Of a stretch of 64,000 nt of DNA, positions 44,801 through 58,158 are shown piece by piece. The notes beneath the pieces were generated by a model, which saw only the letters and a list, made by a program, of their open reading frames with translations, made no database searches and was not told the origin of the DNA. This DNA comes from Siphlonurus alternatus (Eukaryota; Arthropoda; Insecta; Ephemeroptera; Siphlonuridae), in contig OX463785.1 of the NCBI GenBank assembly GCA_949825025.1, positions 8,371,971-8,435,970 on the forward strand, written 5' to 3'. The translations under genes and the position numbers were made by a program. Position 1 is the first letter of the stretch, and each line of letters begins with the position of its first letter.

Positions 44801-47800
44801 AAATAACATGTATAAAAGAATTTCGATTATTTGATACGAACCTATATAAAATTAAAATATATGATAATTGAAAATCAGATCTTGAGTCAACTAGCCTGCT
44901 TTCTTTTTTCATCCATCAAGAATAAAATTTTGTGACAAAAAAAATATGTTGAGTGTCAGAAATTTTGTGATAAAAAAAAAAGTATTGAGTGTCAGAAATC
45001 ATGTATTTTTAATTACTGAATTGAGCAGCAATGAAAAAAAAATTCCATTCAAATTTTAAATAAATTCATGTTTCCTTCATCCCACATAATTATTATTTTC
45101 ATCGAACAAATAGTGTGGTATTTTATCTTCTTAAACCAGTGTCGCAATACAATGCTCTAAGATAGAACTTTGCAGTGAAAGGTTCATTTACGTGCATGCT
45201 TGTGATACCTTTGTCACCATCAAAGTTATGCGATTATTTAAACTCAATATATTGGAATATTTTGAATTTCCAAAAATATTTTCAAAATTCAATTTTCATA
45301 AAAGATAATTTATCTTTTCGATTTACTTTCATTTTCTCTAAAGTAAATCAAAAAGATTATCAAAATCATGTAATATCTGAATTTTAGGAATTAAAACCCC
45401 TAGAGTTTATGCAACCATTTGGACAATTATAACAAATACTGCTTCTTTAATAAAAAAAATAACGTCCATCAAAGTATATCGATTATTGGATTATAATCCA
45501 ATATTATAAAATTAAAAATATGTAATAATTGAAAAACAGATCTTAAATCAAAATTTGCCTGCTTTATTTCTTAATCCATCAGAAATAAATTCTTGTGATG
45601 AAAAAAATATGTATTGAGTGTCAGAAATCATGTATTTTTAGTTACTCAATTGAGCAGAAATAAATAAAAAAACAGTAAAATTTTAAATAAATTCATGTTT
45701 CCTTCATTCCACATAATTATTATTTTCATTGAACAAATAAAAATTGTATTTTATCTACATAAATCAGTGTCGCAATACAATGCTTCAAGATAGAACTTTG
45801 CAGTGAAAAGTTCATTTACGTGCATGTTTGTGATACCCTTGTCACCATATAAGTTATTTGATTATTACTAAAGTCCCCTAGAGGTTATGCAACAATTTGG
45901 ACAATTATAACAATGTTTCTTTAATAAAAAAAAAATAACATGTATAAAAGAATTTCGATTATTTGATACGAACCTAAATAAAATTAAAATATATAATAAT
46001 TGAAAATCAGATCTTGAGTCAACTAGCCTGCTTTCTTTTTTCATCCATCAAGAATAAAATTTTGTGACAAAAAAAATATGTTGAGTGTCAGAAATTTTGT
46101 GATAAAAAAAAAAAGTATTGAGTGTCAGAAATCAAGTATTTTTAATTACTGAATTGAGCAGCAATGAAAAAAAAATTCCATTCAAATTTTAAATAAATTC
46201 ATGTTTCCTTCATCCCACATAATTATTATTTTCATCGAACAAATAGTGTGGTATTTTATCTTCTTAAACCAGTGTCGCAATACAATGCTCTAAGATAGAA
46301 CTTTGCAGTGAAAGGTTCATGTACGTGCATGCTTGTGATACATTTGTCACCATCAAAGTTATGCGATTATTTAAACTCAATATATTGGAATATTTTGAAT
46401 TTCCAAAAATATTTTCAAAATTCAATTTTCATAAAAGATAATTTATCTTTTCGATTTACTTTCATTTTCTCTAAAGTAAATCAAAAAGATTATCAAAATC
46501 ATGTAATATCTGAATTTTAGGAATTAAAACCCCTAGAGTTTATGCAACCATTTGGACAATTATAACAATTACTGCTTCTTTAATAAAAAAATAACGTCCA
46601 TCAAAGTATATCGATTATTGGATTATAATCCAATATTATAAAATTAAAAATATGTAATAATTGAAAAACAGATCTTAAATCAAAATTTGCCTGCTTTATT
46701 TCTTCATCCATCAGAAATAAATTTTTGTGATGAAAAAAATTTGTATTGAGTGGCAGAAATCATGTATTTTTAGTTACAATTGTGAAGAAATAAATAATAA
46801 AAAAAAACAGTAGAATTTTAAATAAATTCATGTTTCCTTCATTCCACATAATTATTATTTTCATTGAACAAATAAAAATTGTATTTTATCTACATAAATC
46901 AGTGTCGCAATACAATGCTCCAAGATAGAACTTTGCAGTGAAAAGTTCATTTACGTGCATGCTTGTGATACCCTTGTCACCATATAAGTTATTCGGTTAT
47001 TACTAAAGTCACCTAGAGGTTATGCAACAATTTGGACAATTATAACAATGTTTCTTTAATAAAAAAAATAACATGTATAAAAGAATTTCGATTATTTGAT
47101 ACGAACCTATATAAAATTAAAATATGTAATAATTGAAAATCAGATCTTGTGTCAAATAGCCTGCTTTCTTTTTTCATCCATCAAGAATAAAATTTTATGA
47201 CAAAAAAAATGTATTGAGTGTCAGAAATTTTGTGATAAAAAAAAAAATGTATTGAGTGTCAGAAATCATGTATTTTTAATTACTGAATTGAGCGGCAATG
47301 AAAAAAAAAATACAGTCAAATTTTAAAAAATTCATGTTTACTTCGTACCACATAATTATTATTTTCATCGAACAAATAGTGTGGAATTTTATCTTCTTAA
47401 ACCAGTGTCGCAATACAATGCTCTAAGATAGAACTTTGCAGTGAAAGGTTCATTTACGTGCATGCTTGTGATACCTTTGTCACCATAAAAGTTATGCGAT
47501 TATTTAAACTCAATATATTGGAATATTTTGAATTTCCAAAAATATTTTCAAAATTCAATTTTCATAAAAGATAATTTATCTTTTCGATTTACTTTCATTT
47601 TCTCTAAAGTAAATCAAAAAGATTATCAAAATCATGTAATATCTGAATTTTAGGAATTAAAACCCCTAGAGTTTATGCAACCATTTGGACAATTATAACA
47701 ATTACTGCTTCTTTAATAAAAAAATAACGTCCATCAAAGTATATCGATTATTGGATTATAATCCAATATTATAAAATTAAAAATATGTAATAATTGAAAA

Positions 47801-50580
47801 ACAGATCTTAAATCAAAATTTGCCTGCTTTATTTCTTCATCCATCAGAAATAAATTTTTGTGATGAAAAAAATTTGTATTGAGTGGCAGAAATCATGTAT
47901 TTTTAGTTACAATTGAGAAGAAATAAATAATAAAAAAAAACAGTAGAATTTTAAATAAATTCATGTTTCCTTCATTCCACATAATTATTATTTTCATTGA
48001 ACAAATAAAAATTGTATTTTATCTACATAAATCAGTGTCGCAATACAATGCTCTAAGATAGAACTTTGCAGTGAAAGGTTCATTTACGTGCATGCTTGTG
48101 ATACCTTTGTCATTATAAAAGTTATTCGATTATTTACACTATATATTGGAATTTTTTGAATTTTCAAAATATTTTCAAAAATCAATTTTTATAAAAGATA
48201 ATTTTTCTCTTCGATTTACTTTTATTTTATCTAATGTAAGTCAAAAAGAATATCAAAATCATTTCATATCTTTATTTTTTGAATTAAAGTCCCCTAGAGG
48301 TTATGCAACCATTTTATCCTTTCGAGTAGTGTCTCTTTAATAAAAAATTAACATGTTTTAAAGAATATCGATTATTTGATTTGAACCTTTTTAAAATTAA
48401 GAAACAATAATAATCGAAAAACAGATCTTGATTCAAATCGACTACTTTCTTTAATTTTTCATCCATCAGGAATAAAATTTTGTGATGAAAAAAATATGTA
48501 TTGAGTGTCAGAAATCATTTTTTCTTTGTTACTCAATTGAGCAGAAATAAATAAAAGAAAAAACAGTAAAATTTTAAATAAATTCATGTTTCCTTCATTC
48601 CACATAATTATTATTTTCATCGAACAAATAAAAATTGTGGTGTTTTGTCTTCATAAATCAGTGTCGCAATACAATGCTCCAAGATTGAACTTTGCAGTGA
48701 AAGGTTCATTTACGTGCATGCTTGTGATACCTTTGTCATTATAAAAGTTATTCGATTATTTACACTATATATTGGAATTTTTTGACTTTTCAAAATATTT
48801 TCAAAAATCAATTTTTATAAAAGATAATTTTTCTCTTCGATTTACTTTTATTTTATCTAATGTAAGTCAGAAAGAATATCAAAATCATTTCATATCTTTA
48901 TTTTTTTGAATTAAAGTCCCCTAGAGGTTATGCAACCATTTTATCCTTTCGAGTAGTGTCTCTTTAATAAAAAATTAACATGTTTTAAAGAATATCGATT
49001 ATTTGATTTGAACCTTTTTAAAATTAAGAAACAATAATAATCGAAAAACAGATCTTGATTCAAATCGACTACTTTCTTTAATTTTTCATCCATCAGGAAT
49101 AAAATTTTGTGATGAAAAAAATATGTATTGAGTGTCAGAAATCATTTTTTCTTTGTTACTCAATTGAGCAGAAATAAATAAAAGAAAAAACAGTAAAATT
49201 TTAAAAAAATTCATGTTTCCTTCATTCCACATAATTATTATTTTCATCGAACAAATAAAAATTGTGGTGTTTTGTCTTCATAAATCAGTGTCGCAATACA
49301 ATGCTCCAAGATTGAACTTTGCAGTGAAAAGTTCATTTACGTGCATGCTTGTGATACCTTTGTCACCATAAAAGTTATTCGATTATTTACACTGTATATT
49401 GGAATTTTTTGAATTTGCCAAATATTTTTAAAATTCAATTTTTATAAAAGATGATTTTCCTCTTCGATTTAATTTTATTTTAACTAATGTAAGTCAAAAA
49501 GACTATCAAAATCATTTCTTATCTGAATTTTTTGAAACAATGTCCCCTAGAGGTTATGCAACCATTTTATCCCTTAAAGTAGTTTCTCTTTAATAAAAAA
49601 AAACATGTTTCAAAGAATATCGATTATTTGATATGAAACTTTTTACAATTCAAAAAAAAATAATCGAACAACAGATCTTGATTCAAATAGCCTACTTTCT
49701 TTTTTCATTAATCAAGAATAAAATTTTGTGATAAAAAAATGTATTGAGTGTCAGAAATAATGTTTTTTTAATTACTCAATTGAGCGGCAATGAAAAAAAA
49801 AATACAGTCAACTTTTAAATAAATTCACGTTTCCTTCATTCCACATAATTATTATTTTCGATAGTGTGGTGTTTTATCTTCTTAAACCAGTGTCGCAATA
49901 CAATGCTGTAATATAGAACTTTGTAGTGAAAAGTTCATTTACGTGTATGCTTGTGATACCTTTGTCACCATAAAAGTGATGTGATTATTTGAACTCAATA
50001 TATTGGAAATTTTGAATTTCCCAAATATTTTCAAAATTCAATTCTTATAAAAGATGATTTCCCTCTCCTATTTACTTTTACTTTCACTAAAGTTAGTAGA
50101 AAGATTATCAAAATAATTTCATATCTGAATTTTTGTAATTAAAATTCTTTGGAGGATATGCAACAATTTGAGCAATTATAACAATGTTTCTTAAATAAAA
50201 AAAAAAACATGTATAAAAGAATTTCGATTATTTGATACGAACCTATATAAAATTAAAATATGTAATGATTGAAAAACAGATCTATAGTCAATTAGCCTGC
50301 TTTCTTTCTTCTTCCATCTGGAATAAAATTTCATAAAAAAAAGTATTGATGGTCACGAATCATATATTTTTAGTTACTCAATTGAGCAGAAAAAAAATAT
50401 ATGTTTAAAATTTATAATAAATTCATGTTTCCATCACTCCACATAATTGATATTTTCATCTGACAAATAAAATGTGTGGTATTTTATCTTCATTGATAAG
50501 TGTCGCAATATAAGGCTCCAAAATCGAACTTTGCGGTAAAAGGTTCATTTATGTGCACGCTTGTAATACCATTGTCTCCG
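41871..50580 (-). repeat. Right arm of the palindromic satellite, sixteen inverted core copies with a ~1.13-kb higher-order repeat
   Basis: Inverted cores (TAAATCAGTGTCGCAATACA to GTGATACCTTTGTCACC) start at about 41871, 42373, 42997, 43502, 44001, 44628, 45132, 45760, 46265, 46895, 47398, 48028, 48653, 49281, 49882 and 50494. Between 44001 and 48028 the spacing alternates ~503 and ~628 bp, a dimeric unit of ~1,132 bp. The last copies are ~600-630 bp apart. The long form is the left-arm monomer plus ~245 bp (GAGTGTCAGAAATCATGTAT region). The short form lacks ~125 bp containing ATATTGGAATATTTTGAATT. Frames of 60-88 codons recur with the unit and are not genes. Confidence 0.9.
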
Positions 50581-51240
50581 TATAAGTGATGTGATTATTT
50601 GTACTTAACATATCAGATTATTTTGAATTTCCTTGAACTACCTGAAATAATATATTTTCGTTTTCTTCATTTTTTTTTTCAATTTTTAATATATTCATTT
50701 CTGTTTACGATTCGTTTTTATTTTCAATTAAGTGGTTCTTAGAAATCATCATGATCGTTTTTTAATCGAAAGACATTTATTTTTTCTACCGACAAATAAA
50801 TTTTAGGACTTCATAATCATCTTAGAAAATTGTCTTCGTATTAGTCTTCATAATGGAACTTTCACTGTCCCTTTTTCAGCTATGTTGCTCTCAGCGACAA
50901 TTTTTGTCAGCGGATTTTCTTGGAACTCGATGAAGGGCACAAAAGCTTTAAAATGGAACTTTGTCGCCAGAACAGTAATTTAAATTGAACCTTTTCCTAC
51001 CACTTTGGTTTTATCAATTAAAATTATTCTGGTGGTGTGAAAATTTCAAAAACCATTAAAATTGCTTTTTTATGATTGGATTTATGTGCCTAATTAATTT
51101 TGTAATTTTAGCATCATTTTTTAAGTGTGTCGTCATAAGCGGTAATAAAATTCTCTGAATGTCGCCACAATATAAGGCCTTAAATCGGTAAAAATCAGTG
51201 TCGCCACAACCATGCATGATCCGGAATGGTAGTTTGTTAA
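50581..51240 (-). repeat. Right edge of the satellite array: degenerate monomers
   Basis: Fading copies of core pieces: AATGGAACTTTCACTG near 50853, GGAACTTTGTCGCC near 50959 and CAGTGTCGCCACAACCATGC near 51203. They mirror the abbreviated units at the left edge (GTTGTGGTGACA near 35218). Confidence 0.5.
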
Positions 51241-51252
51241 TACCACGGCTCG

Positions 51253-51285
51253 TATAAAACTATTGGCGTGCATGCAGTTCACTCA
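51253..51285 (+). promoter_or_regulatory. Possible TATA/initiator pair at the array exit
   Basis: TATAAAA at 51253-51259 and a TTCACTC initiator-like motif at 51279-51285, a spacing usual for animal core promoters. No coding region follows, so this is a motif-level suggestion. Confidence 0.2.
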
Positions 51286-51289
51286 ACAG

Positions 51290-53116
<1,827 letters not shown>

Positions 53117-53583
53117 AGAAACTGTTGGGTTGCTACTTTCAATGTCACTACAAAAAAAAGAGGAAAGTTTTGATCTGCCTCTAAACCCACCTTTTTACCT
53201 ACTTAAGGGATTGTTAAAAAATATATAAACTTTTAAATTGTTTAAACTTTTTATTGATCTTTTATAATACTTATAAGCATAAAAAAATATTCATGTCAAG
53301 GTCTACTTTTTTTTCTATTATTATTGAAGGGTACAAATCATGCTAACTCTCGTTTTTTTATAGTTTATATAGAATTGGAATATTTTTATTGATTTATAAA
53401 ATATATTGATTTATATGATATGAAGCTGTCATTTACCGTTTTACTTTATATCTAAATTTATGCTAATGATTGACTAAAGATGAGTTTAAAAATAATATTT
53501 TAATATATATATACTATATACTAACCTTGGCTGGTGCAAAATTCTGTATTAAATATAATAAAAAAAATATATATATATATTAA
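53117..53583. other. A+T-rich spacer
   Basis: No feature recognised. Confidence 0.5.
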
Positions 53584-53837
53584 TTTACGTTATTTTGTCT
53601 TATTTTTATAACATAAGTAAGGCAATGTAGTTAATTATATTATAAAAAAAGACAGTAGTAAATTAAAACACATCAAAACTTGACCATTACATCTCGCCGT
53701 GAAGTTATGCAATGTTACCCCTGTTGTATATGCAAAAGGCTTCATTTGTATGCTTAACAAATTGCATATAATTAAGGGGCAATGCTCATTTCATATTTTT
53801 TACTATGTATTTTGTATCGACAGGAATTACTGTTTAA
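53584..53837 (+). repeat. Dispersed repeat D, copy 2
   Basis: Matches 29951-30190 across its length, from TTTACGT to GACAGGAATT. The hairpin CCCCTGTTGTATATGCAA against TTGCATATAATTAAGGGG is better preserved here. Function unknown. Confidence 0.75.
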
Positions 53838-54656
53838 ATTTATTTTTTTTAATATAAATTCTTTATTGAAAATTAGAAAATTACTGTAAATACTGCTAAT
53901 AGAGATCATAATATATATTATAGCATCTGGTTAAATGGAAAGTTTTAATTTTTACTTACAATAAAATGCATAAAAAAATTAATGTAAACTTCATTTTTGT
54001 TATTTCAATTTATGTTTTAGATTTTTTTTCATACATTACAATTATAACGTACCATGTTTACACATATTATTAAGTTAATGCAACGTGAACTCTCATGTGC
54101 ATGCATTTGTTTTTGTTCACAAACGAATTTGTGATAAACGGTGCATATTGTTTGAAATTACTATTCTCAGTGGCAAATAAAATAATTTAAAACGTACGCT
54201 GCTCCAATACAGTTCATGGAAGCATGGTAAACCATGGTAAACTCTTTGATATGGCTGGACACATGGGTTCAATCTATCTTCTGAAAAATCGTAATTATTC
54301 TCTATATTTCTTGAAACTCGAAAACCATTTCAAACAGGGGATGATGATCTTTCATGATACCTTAATTTTTTTTTAAATAGATTTGCAGGGTGCATAATAA
54401 TATATACACTTCACACAATAAGCTAATTTAAAGTTTTTCTAATGTGTCTTTAAATCATACACATGTTATATCACAAAATTGTGATTGGCCAAATATTTTT
54501 TTTACGAGACTGTACTTCATGAGGGGTAATTTCCATTCTTTCATGTACAGTCACAGGCAAATTAATTAGAACATAATCGAATTAATCGCTCTTTTCTACT
54601 CTTTAATGAAAAATTCTTTTCATAAACTGTGATACCTGTCTCACATAACAAGCTAC
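53838..54656. other. Spacer
   Basis: 54472-54515 resembles 55281-55327 (CACAAA...TGTGATTG...GACTGTAC), a short direct repeat either side of the LINE fragment. GACTGTAC near 54508 also pairs with GTACAGTC near 54545. No gene seen. Confidence 0.4.
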
Positions 54657-55082
54657 TTTGATTCAAATTCAAAATATTTATATTTATCTCATTCCAAATA
54701 CAAGTACACATATAAAATACATGGTATCATGCATGGGTAAGACGCGTCATTAAAGAAAAAATACATATATAAACACACGATCAACTAACAAGATATTCAA
54801 TACACATCAGTCAAAATTTAGCATTCAAATATTCATGTACACTATAAAAACAATACTTATTAAGAAAATATTTTACAGCATTTTTAAACTCTGTATATAT
54901 GTGGACCTCTTTTAATGAAACAGGAAGTTTATTATACATTTTAATACATGAGCACATAGGTCCTTTGTCCATAAGTTTGAGTCTACATTTTGGGGGTAAT
55001 ATAGTACTATTTAAATTTCTAGTATCACTAGTTTATTGATGATTAGTTTATTGATTCCAATACAGAAAAGTCCTTTTTGTCA
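54657..55082 (-). mobile_element. 3' end of a non-LTR retrotransposon (LINE), minus strand
   Basis: Read on the minus strand this is a decayed coding end (stop at 54811-54813), a ~135-bp 3' UTR and a tail of the form TTTGAATTTGAATC at 54657-54676. Most of the element is missing (5' truncation, normal for LINEs). A 14-bp tandem duplication (AATAAACTA units near 55025-55050) breaks the frame upstream of 55032. Confidence 0.7.
54811..55032 (-). pseudogene. Remnant of the C-terminus of a LINE polyprotein
   Basis: 73 codons are open to the stop. Recognisable pieces are TRN near the start, then KGPMCSCIKMYNKLPVSLKE, then KYCFYSVHEYL near the end. The order TRN, K-P, I-K-YNKLP, FYSV-EYL is, from memory, that of the region after the reverse transcriptase in Jockey/CR1-like LINEs of invertebrates. 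An in-frame TAA lies directly upstream (55033-55035) and the reverse transcriptase domain itself is absent, so it is non-functional. It is too short to place in a clade. Confidence 0.65.
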
Positions 55083-55089
55083 CACATTG

Positions 55090-55113
55090 ATATATATATA
55101 TATATATATATAA
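55090..55113. repeat. (TA)n microsatellite, 12 units
   Basis: A pure TA run at the truncated 5' side of the LINE fragment. Confidence 0.9.
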
Positions 55114-55328
55114 TACAGTTACAATCCTAAAACATTAATAAAATACGACATACATTATACATGACTATACATAGAGTAGAAATAAATATCTTTAAACTAA
55201 TACATACTTTACATACATGTCATACAATAATATACCCTCATATTTTTAAAATCAGATATTCATATTAACGCATATTACGTCACAAATTGCAACTGTGATT
55301 GAACATTATTTTTGTCCGTGACTGTACC

Positions 55329-55353
55329 CACGTGGTCCTTTCTTTCCCACGTG
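55329..55353. promoter_or_regulatory. Two CACGTG E-boxes 19 bp apart
   Basis: CCCACGTGG at 55328-55336 and CCCACGTGC at 55346-55354, in a locally G+C-rich patch (55310-55450). CACGTG is the core of bHLH-type binding sites. No gene start was found next to it. Confidence 0.3.
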
Positions 55354-55977
55354 CAGAGCGTACTCGCTACTAGAGATGTGAGAGCCAGTAGCAGCTCCCC
55401 CTCTCTGTGTAGGCCTAATATCGATCGAATGCAAGCGCACCACCCAAACAGTGTTTAAATCAATACACTTAAAATATTCTCTTTTTTTTTTGTTTAAAAA
55501 TACATTCTCTCTCCTGTATATGACACAATTTTTAATAACAATGCAGTATTTTTATACAGTTAAAAAAAAATACTGTTTTCATATTTTTTAATATTATTTG
55601 TGTTTAGTATTGGTATATAATATATACTGCAGTAGTATACAGTATTATAGTAAGAGTGCGTACATAAATTTTTAAAGGATATTATTCTTGTTTTTATTAT
55701 GCATTTTGTGTTGTTTTTATAATAAAAAAAAAAACAAATATATACTTTATTATATATTTTATAAGTCCTATATATTTTGCTGTCGAAATTAATACGATAT
55801 CATTTTTTATTAAGTTTATTAAATTTTTAATAATAAATATTTTTACTGGTATTGATATTATACTATCGGATAAAATATATAGTTATTATTGTTAATTAAA
55901 AAACAATTGCACATCCATGTTAACAATTATTTTTTAGTTTTTAATCAAACCCTATTGGGTACTTCTATTTACTAATT
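55354..55977. other. Spacer
   Basis: Up to 55450 G+C-richer without an open frame, then strongly A+T-rich. No gene seen. Confidence 0.5.
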
Positions 55978-56330
55978 ACATACTACTTTGAAACCCCGAA
56001 CCTTCCGAAACCCTAACTTGAGCGTTTCGCGGGCTCTTCTGGAACGAGGGCGGCCACGGCCTTGCAAATCCATCCCGGCATTTGCCTGCGGCTGAGGGAA
56101 ACGTGGAAACCTCAGCCAGGATGAACGCTACAGCCTTTGTCAATGAACCGGAAGTGCAATGGTCCAAAGCCAGGGGAACCACATAGTGGAAAAGCGCAAC
56201 GTTTTACCCCTGGGTGGGAAACGTGGTTTTTGTTGAAAATGGTCACCCATCCAACTACTAACCACGCGCGGCGTTGCTTGACTTCAGTGATCTGACGAGA
56301 CCCGGTCAAGCGCACTGCGCCACACCTCCC
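55978..56330 (-). mobile_element. 5S-rRNA-derived SINE (SINE3 type), minus strand
   Basis: The minus strand from 56330 begins with a 5S-like head. At 56303-56241 it reads GTCTCGTCAGATCAC, AAGTCAAGCA, GTGGTTAGTAGTTGGATGGG and TGACC, which lines up with 5S rRNA over ~63 nt without gaps, covering box A and the box C word GGATGGGNGACC. That is the internal RNA polymerase III promoter of 5S genes. A ~240-bp body unrelated to 5S follows (GCAGGCAAATGCCGGGATGG, then AAGGCCGTGGCCGC), ending in A+T-rich sequence. It is G+C-rich against its surroundings and so probably a fairly recent arrival. It is not a functional 5S gene, because the 3' third of 5S is replaced. Two overlapping minus-strand frames (67-68 codons) are by-products. 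Confidence 0.8.
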
Positions 56331-57356
56331 AATTATTAGAACATAAAACGATAAATACTACGTAATCTATAATAAAATGTAAAACTTTTTTAAAAAAAAG
56401 TAACAATTATTAAAACATAAAACAATAATAGAAAATATAAAGAAATGAAAATGAAATATAAAAGAACGTTAAAAGGAAATACAAGTAGAAAAGGAGACAA
56501 TTTATGATCTTTTTCTTGTTTCCTTCCGCCGCTCCTCTCATGGGGGTCTCCTACATTAATAACTCCTCCCCCCCCCCCTACACTTCACGGCACACACGCG
56601 TGTCCCCCCAACTCCCCCCAGTCGAGTGCGATACGAATTTAGCCCACTTTATTCCCATATTATTCTAACATATATTATAAAAATTTCTTCCTTTTTTTTT
56701 TTTTTTTTTTTTTTATTCTTTCTCTTTGACGTAGACAAATAATATTTTTCACATCTCTCTAGACTAGATTATACATTTTTTATACAAATGTCATGTATTA
56801 TAATATATGTTATGTTTTATATCATTTATATTAATTATATTTACTTACGGATTGTTTCAAATTCTTACTTATTTATTATTTTAATTAATATTATTATTCT
56901 GTAATTATTTCTACTGATACAATATTGAGTACCCCCATCATTCTTAATTGCAAAATTCTTTTGCTGATAACTGATAATCATCGCTTATAATAATAAAGGT
57001 AAAATAATTAGTTAACTAATTAATTTGAATTTTCGATTAGCAACATTGTAATATATTTAAAAATAAAATTTAATATATAATTAATAAACTAACACAGGAA
57101 ATTGATTTATCTAAAATTTCCAATATATCAGACACAAATTTTGTATCTATTACAGTCATTCACTCTTTTCCATAATTAATTAATATTTATTAGATATTTG
57201 TAAAAGACCAAATTGGATATTAAATTTGTTGATTTGCATTACCCACATAATTTTATTTTACATTCATTTTTAGTACTGTATGCAACCTTACTTGGGATTC
57301 TAAAATTTTACCATCTATCTTAGCTTTTTTGTTTTGTCTATGTAAATAATTTAATA
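56331..57356. other. Spacer with C-rich and T-rich tracts
   Basis: AATTATTAGAACATAAAACG after the SINE head recurs as a near-copy at about 56404. 56520-56640 is C-rich (C10 near 56568, then CCCCCC units) and a T22 tract lies near 56694-56715. The rest is A+T-rich and no gene is seen. Confidence 0.45.
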
Positions 57357-57548
57357 TTATTTGTTTGTTGTCTCTATTTCAAAATATACTAACTTTTGTA
57401 TCTCTTTTGTTGCAGGTAAGCTGAATTTTGTTTTGCTGTTTCCTGATAGAGGAATGTAAGTAACATAAATCATGTCAGCTGCATTTGAGTATGATGTAGT
57501 GCATAATATTATATAAACTGTTGCAAATAGTGATAGCGTTTTATTCAT
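57357..57548 (-). CDS. Candidate short secreted peptide or first exon, unrecognised
   Basis: A 63-codon frame starts with MNKT and a strong hydrophobic stretch (LSLFATVYIILC, residues 5-16), followed by TTSYSNA-AD. This fits a signal peptide with cleavage after residue 23 or so. The rest (ADMIYVTYIPLSGN, then TKFSLPATKEIQK) has no family I know and no Cys pattern of a known toxin or hormone. A weak donor-like GTTAGT occurs after the EIQK codons, so it could be a first exon. A+T-rich DNA yields hydrophobic starts by chance, so this is tentative. Confidence 0.25.
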   Translation of the reverse strand: MNKTLSLFATVYIILCTTSYSNAADMIYVTYIPLSGNSKTKFSLPATKEIQKLVYFEIETTNK

Positions 57549-58158
57549 TTAAAAAACATGAAATTTGGATATTCTTGCAGTTGTTAAGGGAGTAGTAAAG
57601 TTAAAATAATATTTTCTTTTGTAAAAGAATAAAATTTTAATGATTTTTAAATAATAATGTAATGATATTTAGTGTTGATGATACAATTAATCAAAAGGGG
57701 CTAAAGAAAAAGGCCACAAAGAACAGAAATTGTTTAATTAAACATTTTTTGTACCAGATTATAGTAATTTTATTTTAAATTTCAGTACTATTATTTTAGT
57801 TAAAATTTATTGATTTTTTTTTATTTGAATACCTCCTATACAGTCCTCCTACTATAATATTTCACTTATTAAATATTATTAGTATTCTAAATTAAAACTT
57901 ATGTAATAAAACTAGATTATATCACAAAATTAAATAGCAAAGAAAAAAAGACAAGATGAAAATATATCACTTTTTAAGGATGACATTTTATATTCTATCT
58001 AAAAGATTCCTTAGGTTAAAACGAGTTTTCTTGAACCAGGAAAGAATAAAGAAAAAAAAAAGTCATTCAACTTCTAGTCTGGTGATATCTAAGCCATAGA
58101 CGAAATACCTTCACGTTGAGCAAACTGAAGTGATGAAAACTTGAATATGTGCTGTTGT
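57549..58158. other. A+T-rich spacer
   Basis: No feature recognised. Confidence 0.5.

Noticed and set aside
42417..48340. Recurring 60-70 codon frames starting MKGSFTCMLV
   Set aside because: They repeat with the ~1.13-kb satellite unit, vary in length with single-base changes and lack any coding signature. The similarity is that of the satellite, not of a gene family.
35205..51240. CRISPR-like or bacterial repeat array
   Set aside because: Units are hundreds of bases long with no short identical repeats separated by unique spacers, and the context is plainly eukaryotic.
56241..56330. A functional 5S rRNA gene
   Set aside because: The 5S-like head is diverged in several conserved positions and continues into a non-5S body instead of the 5S 3' third, which is the structure of a SINE.
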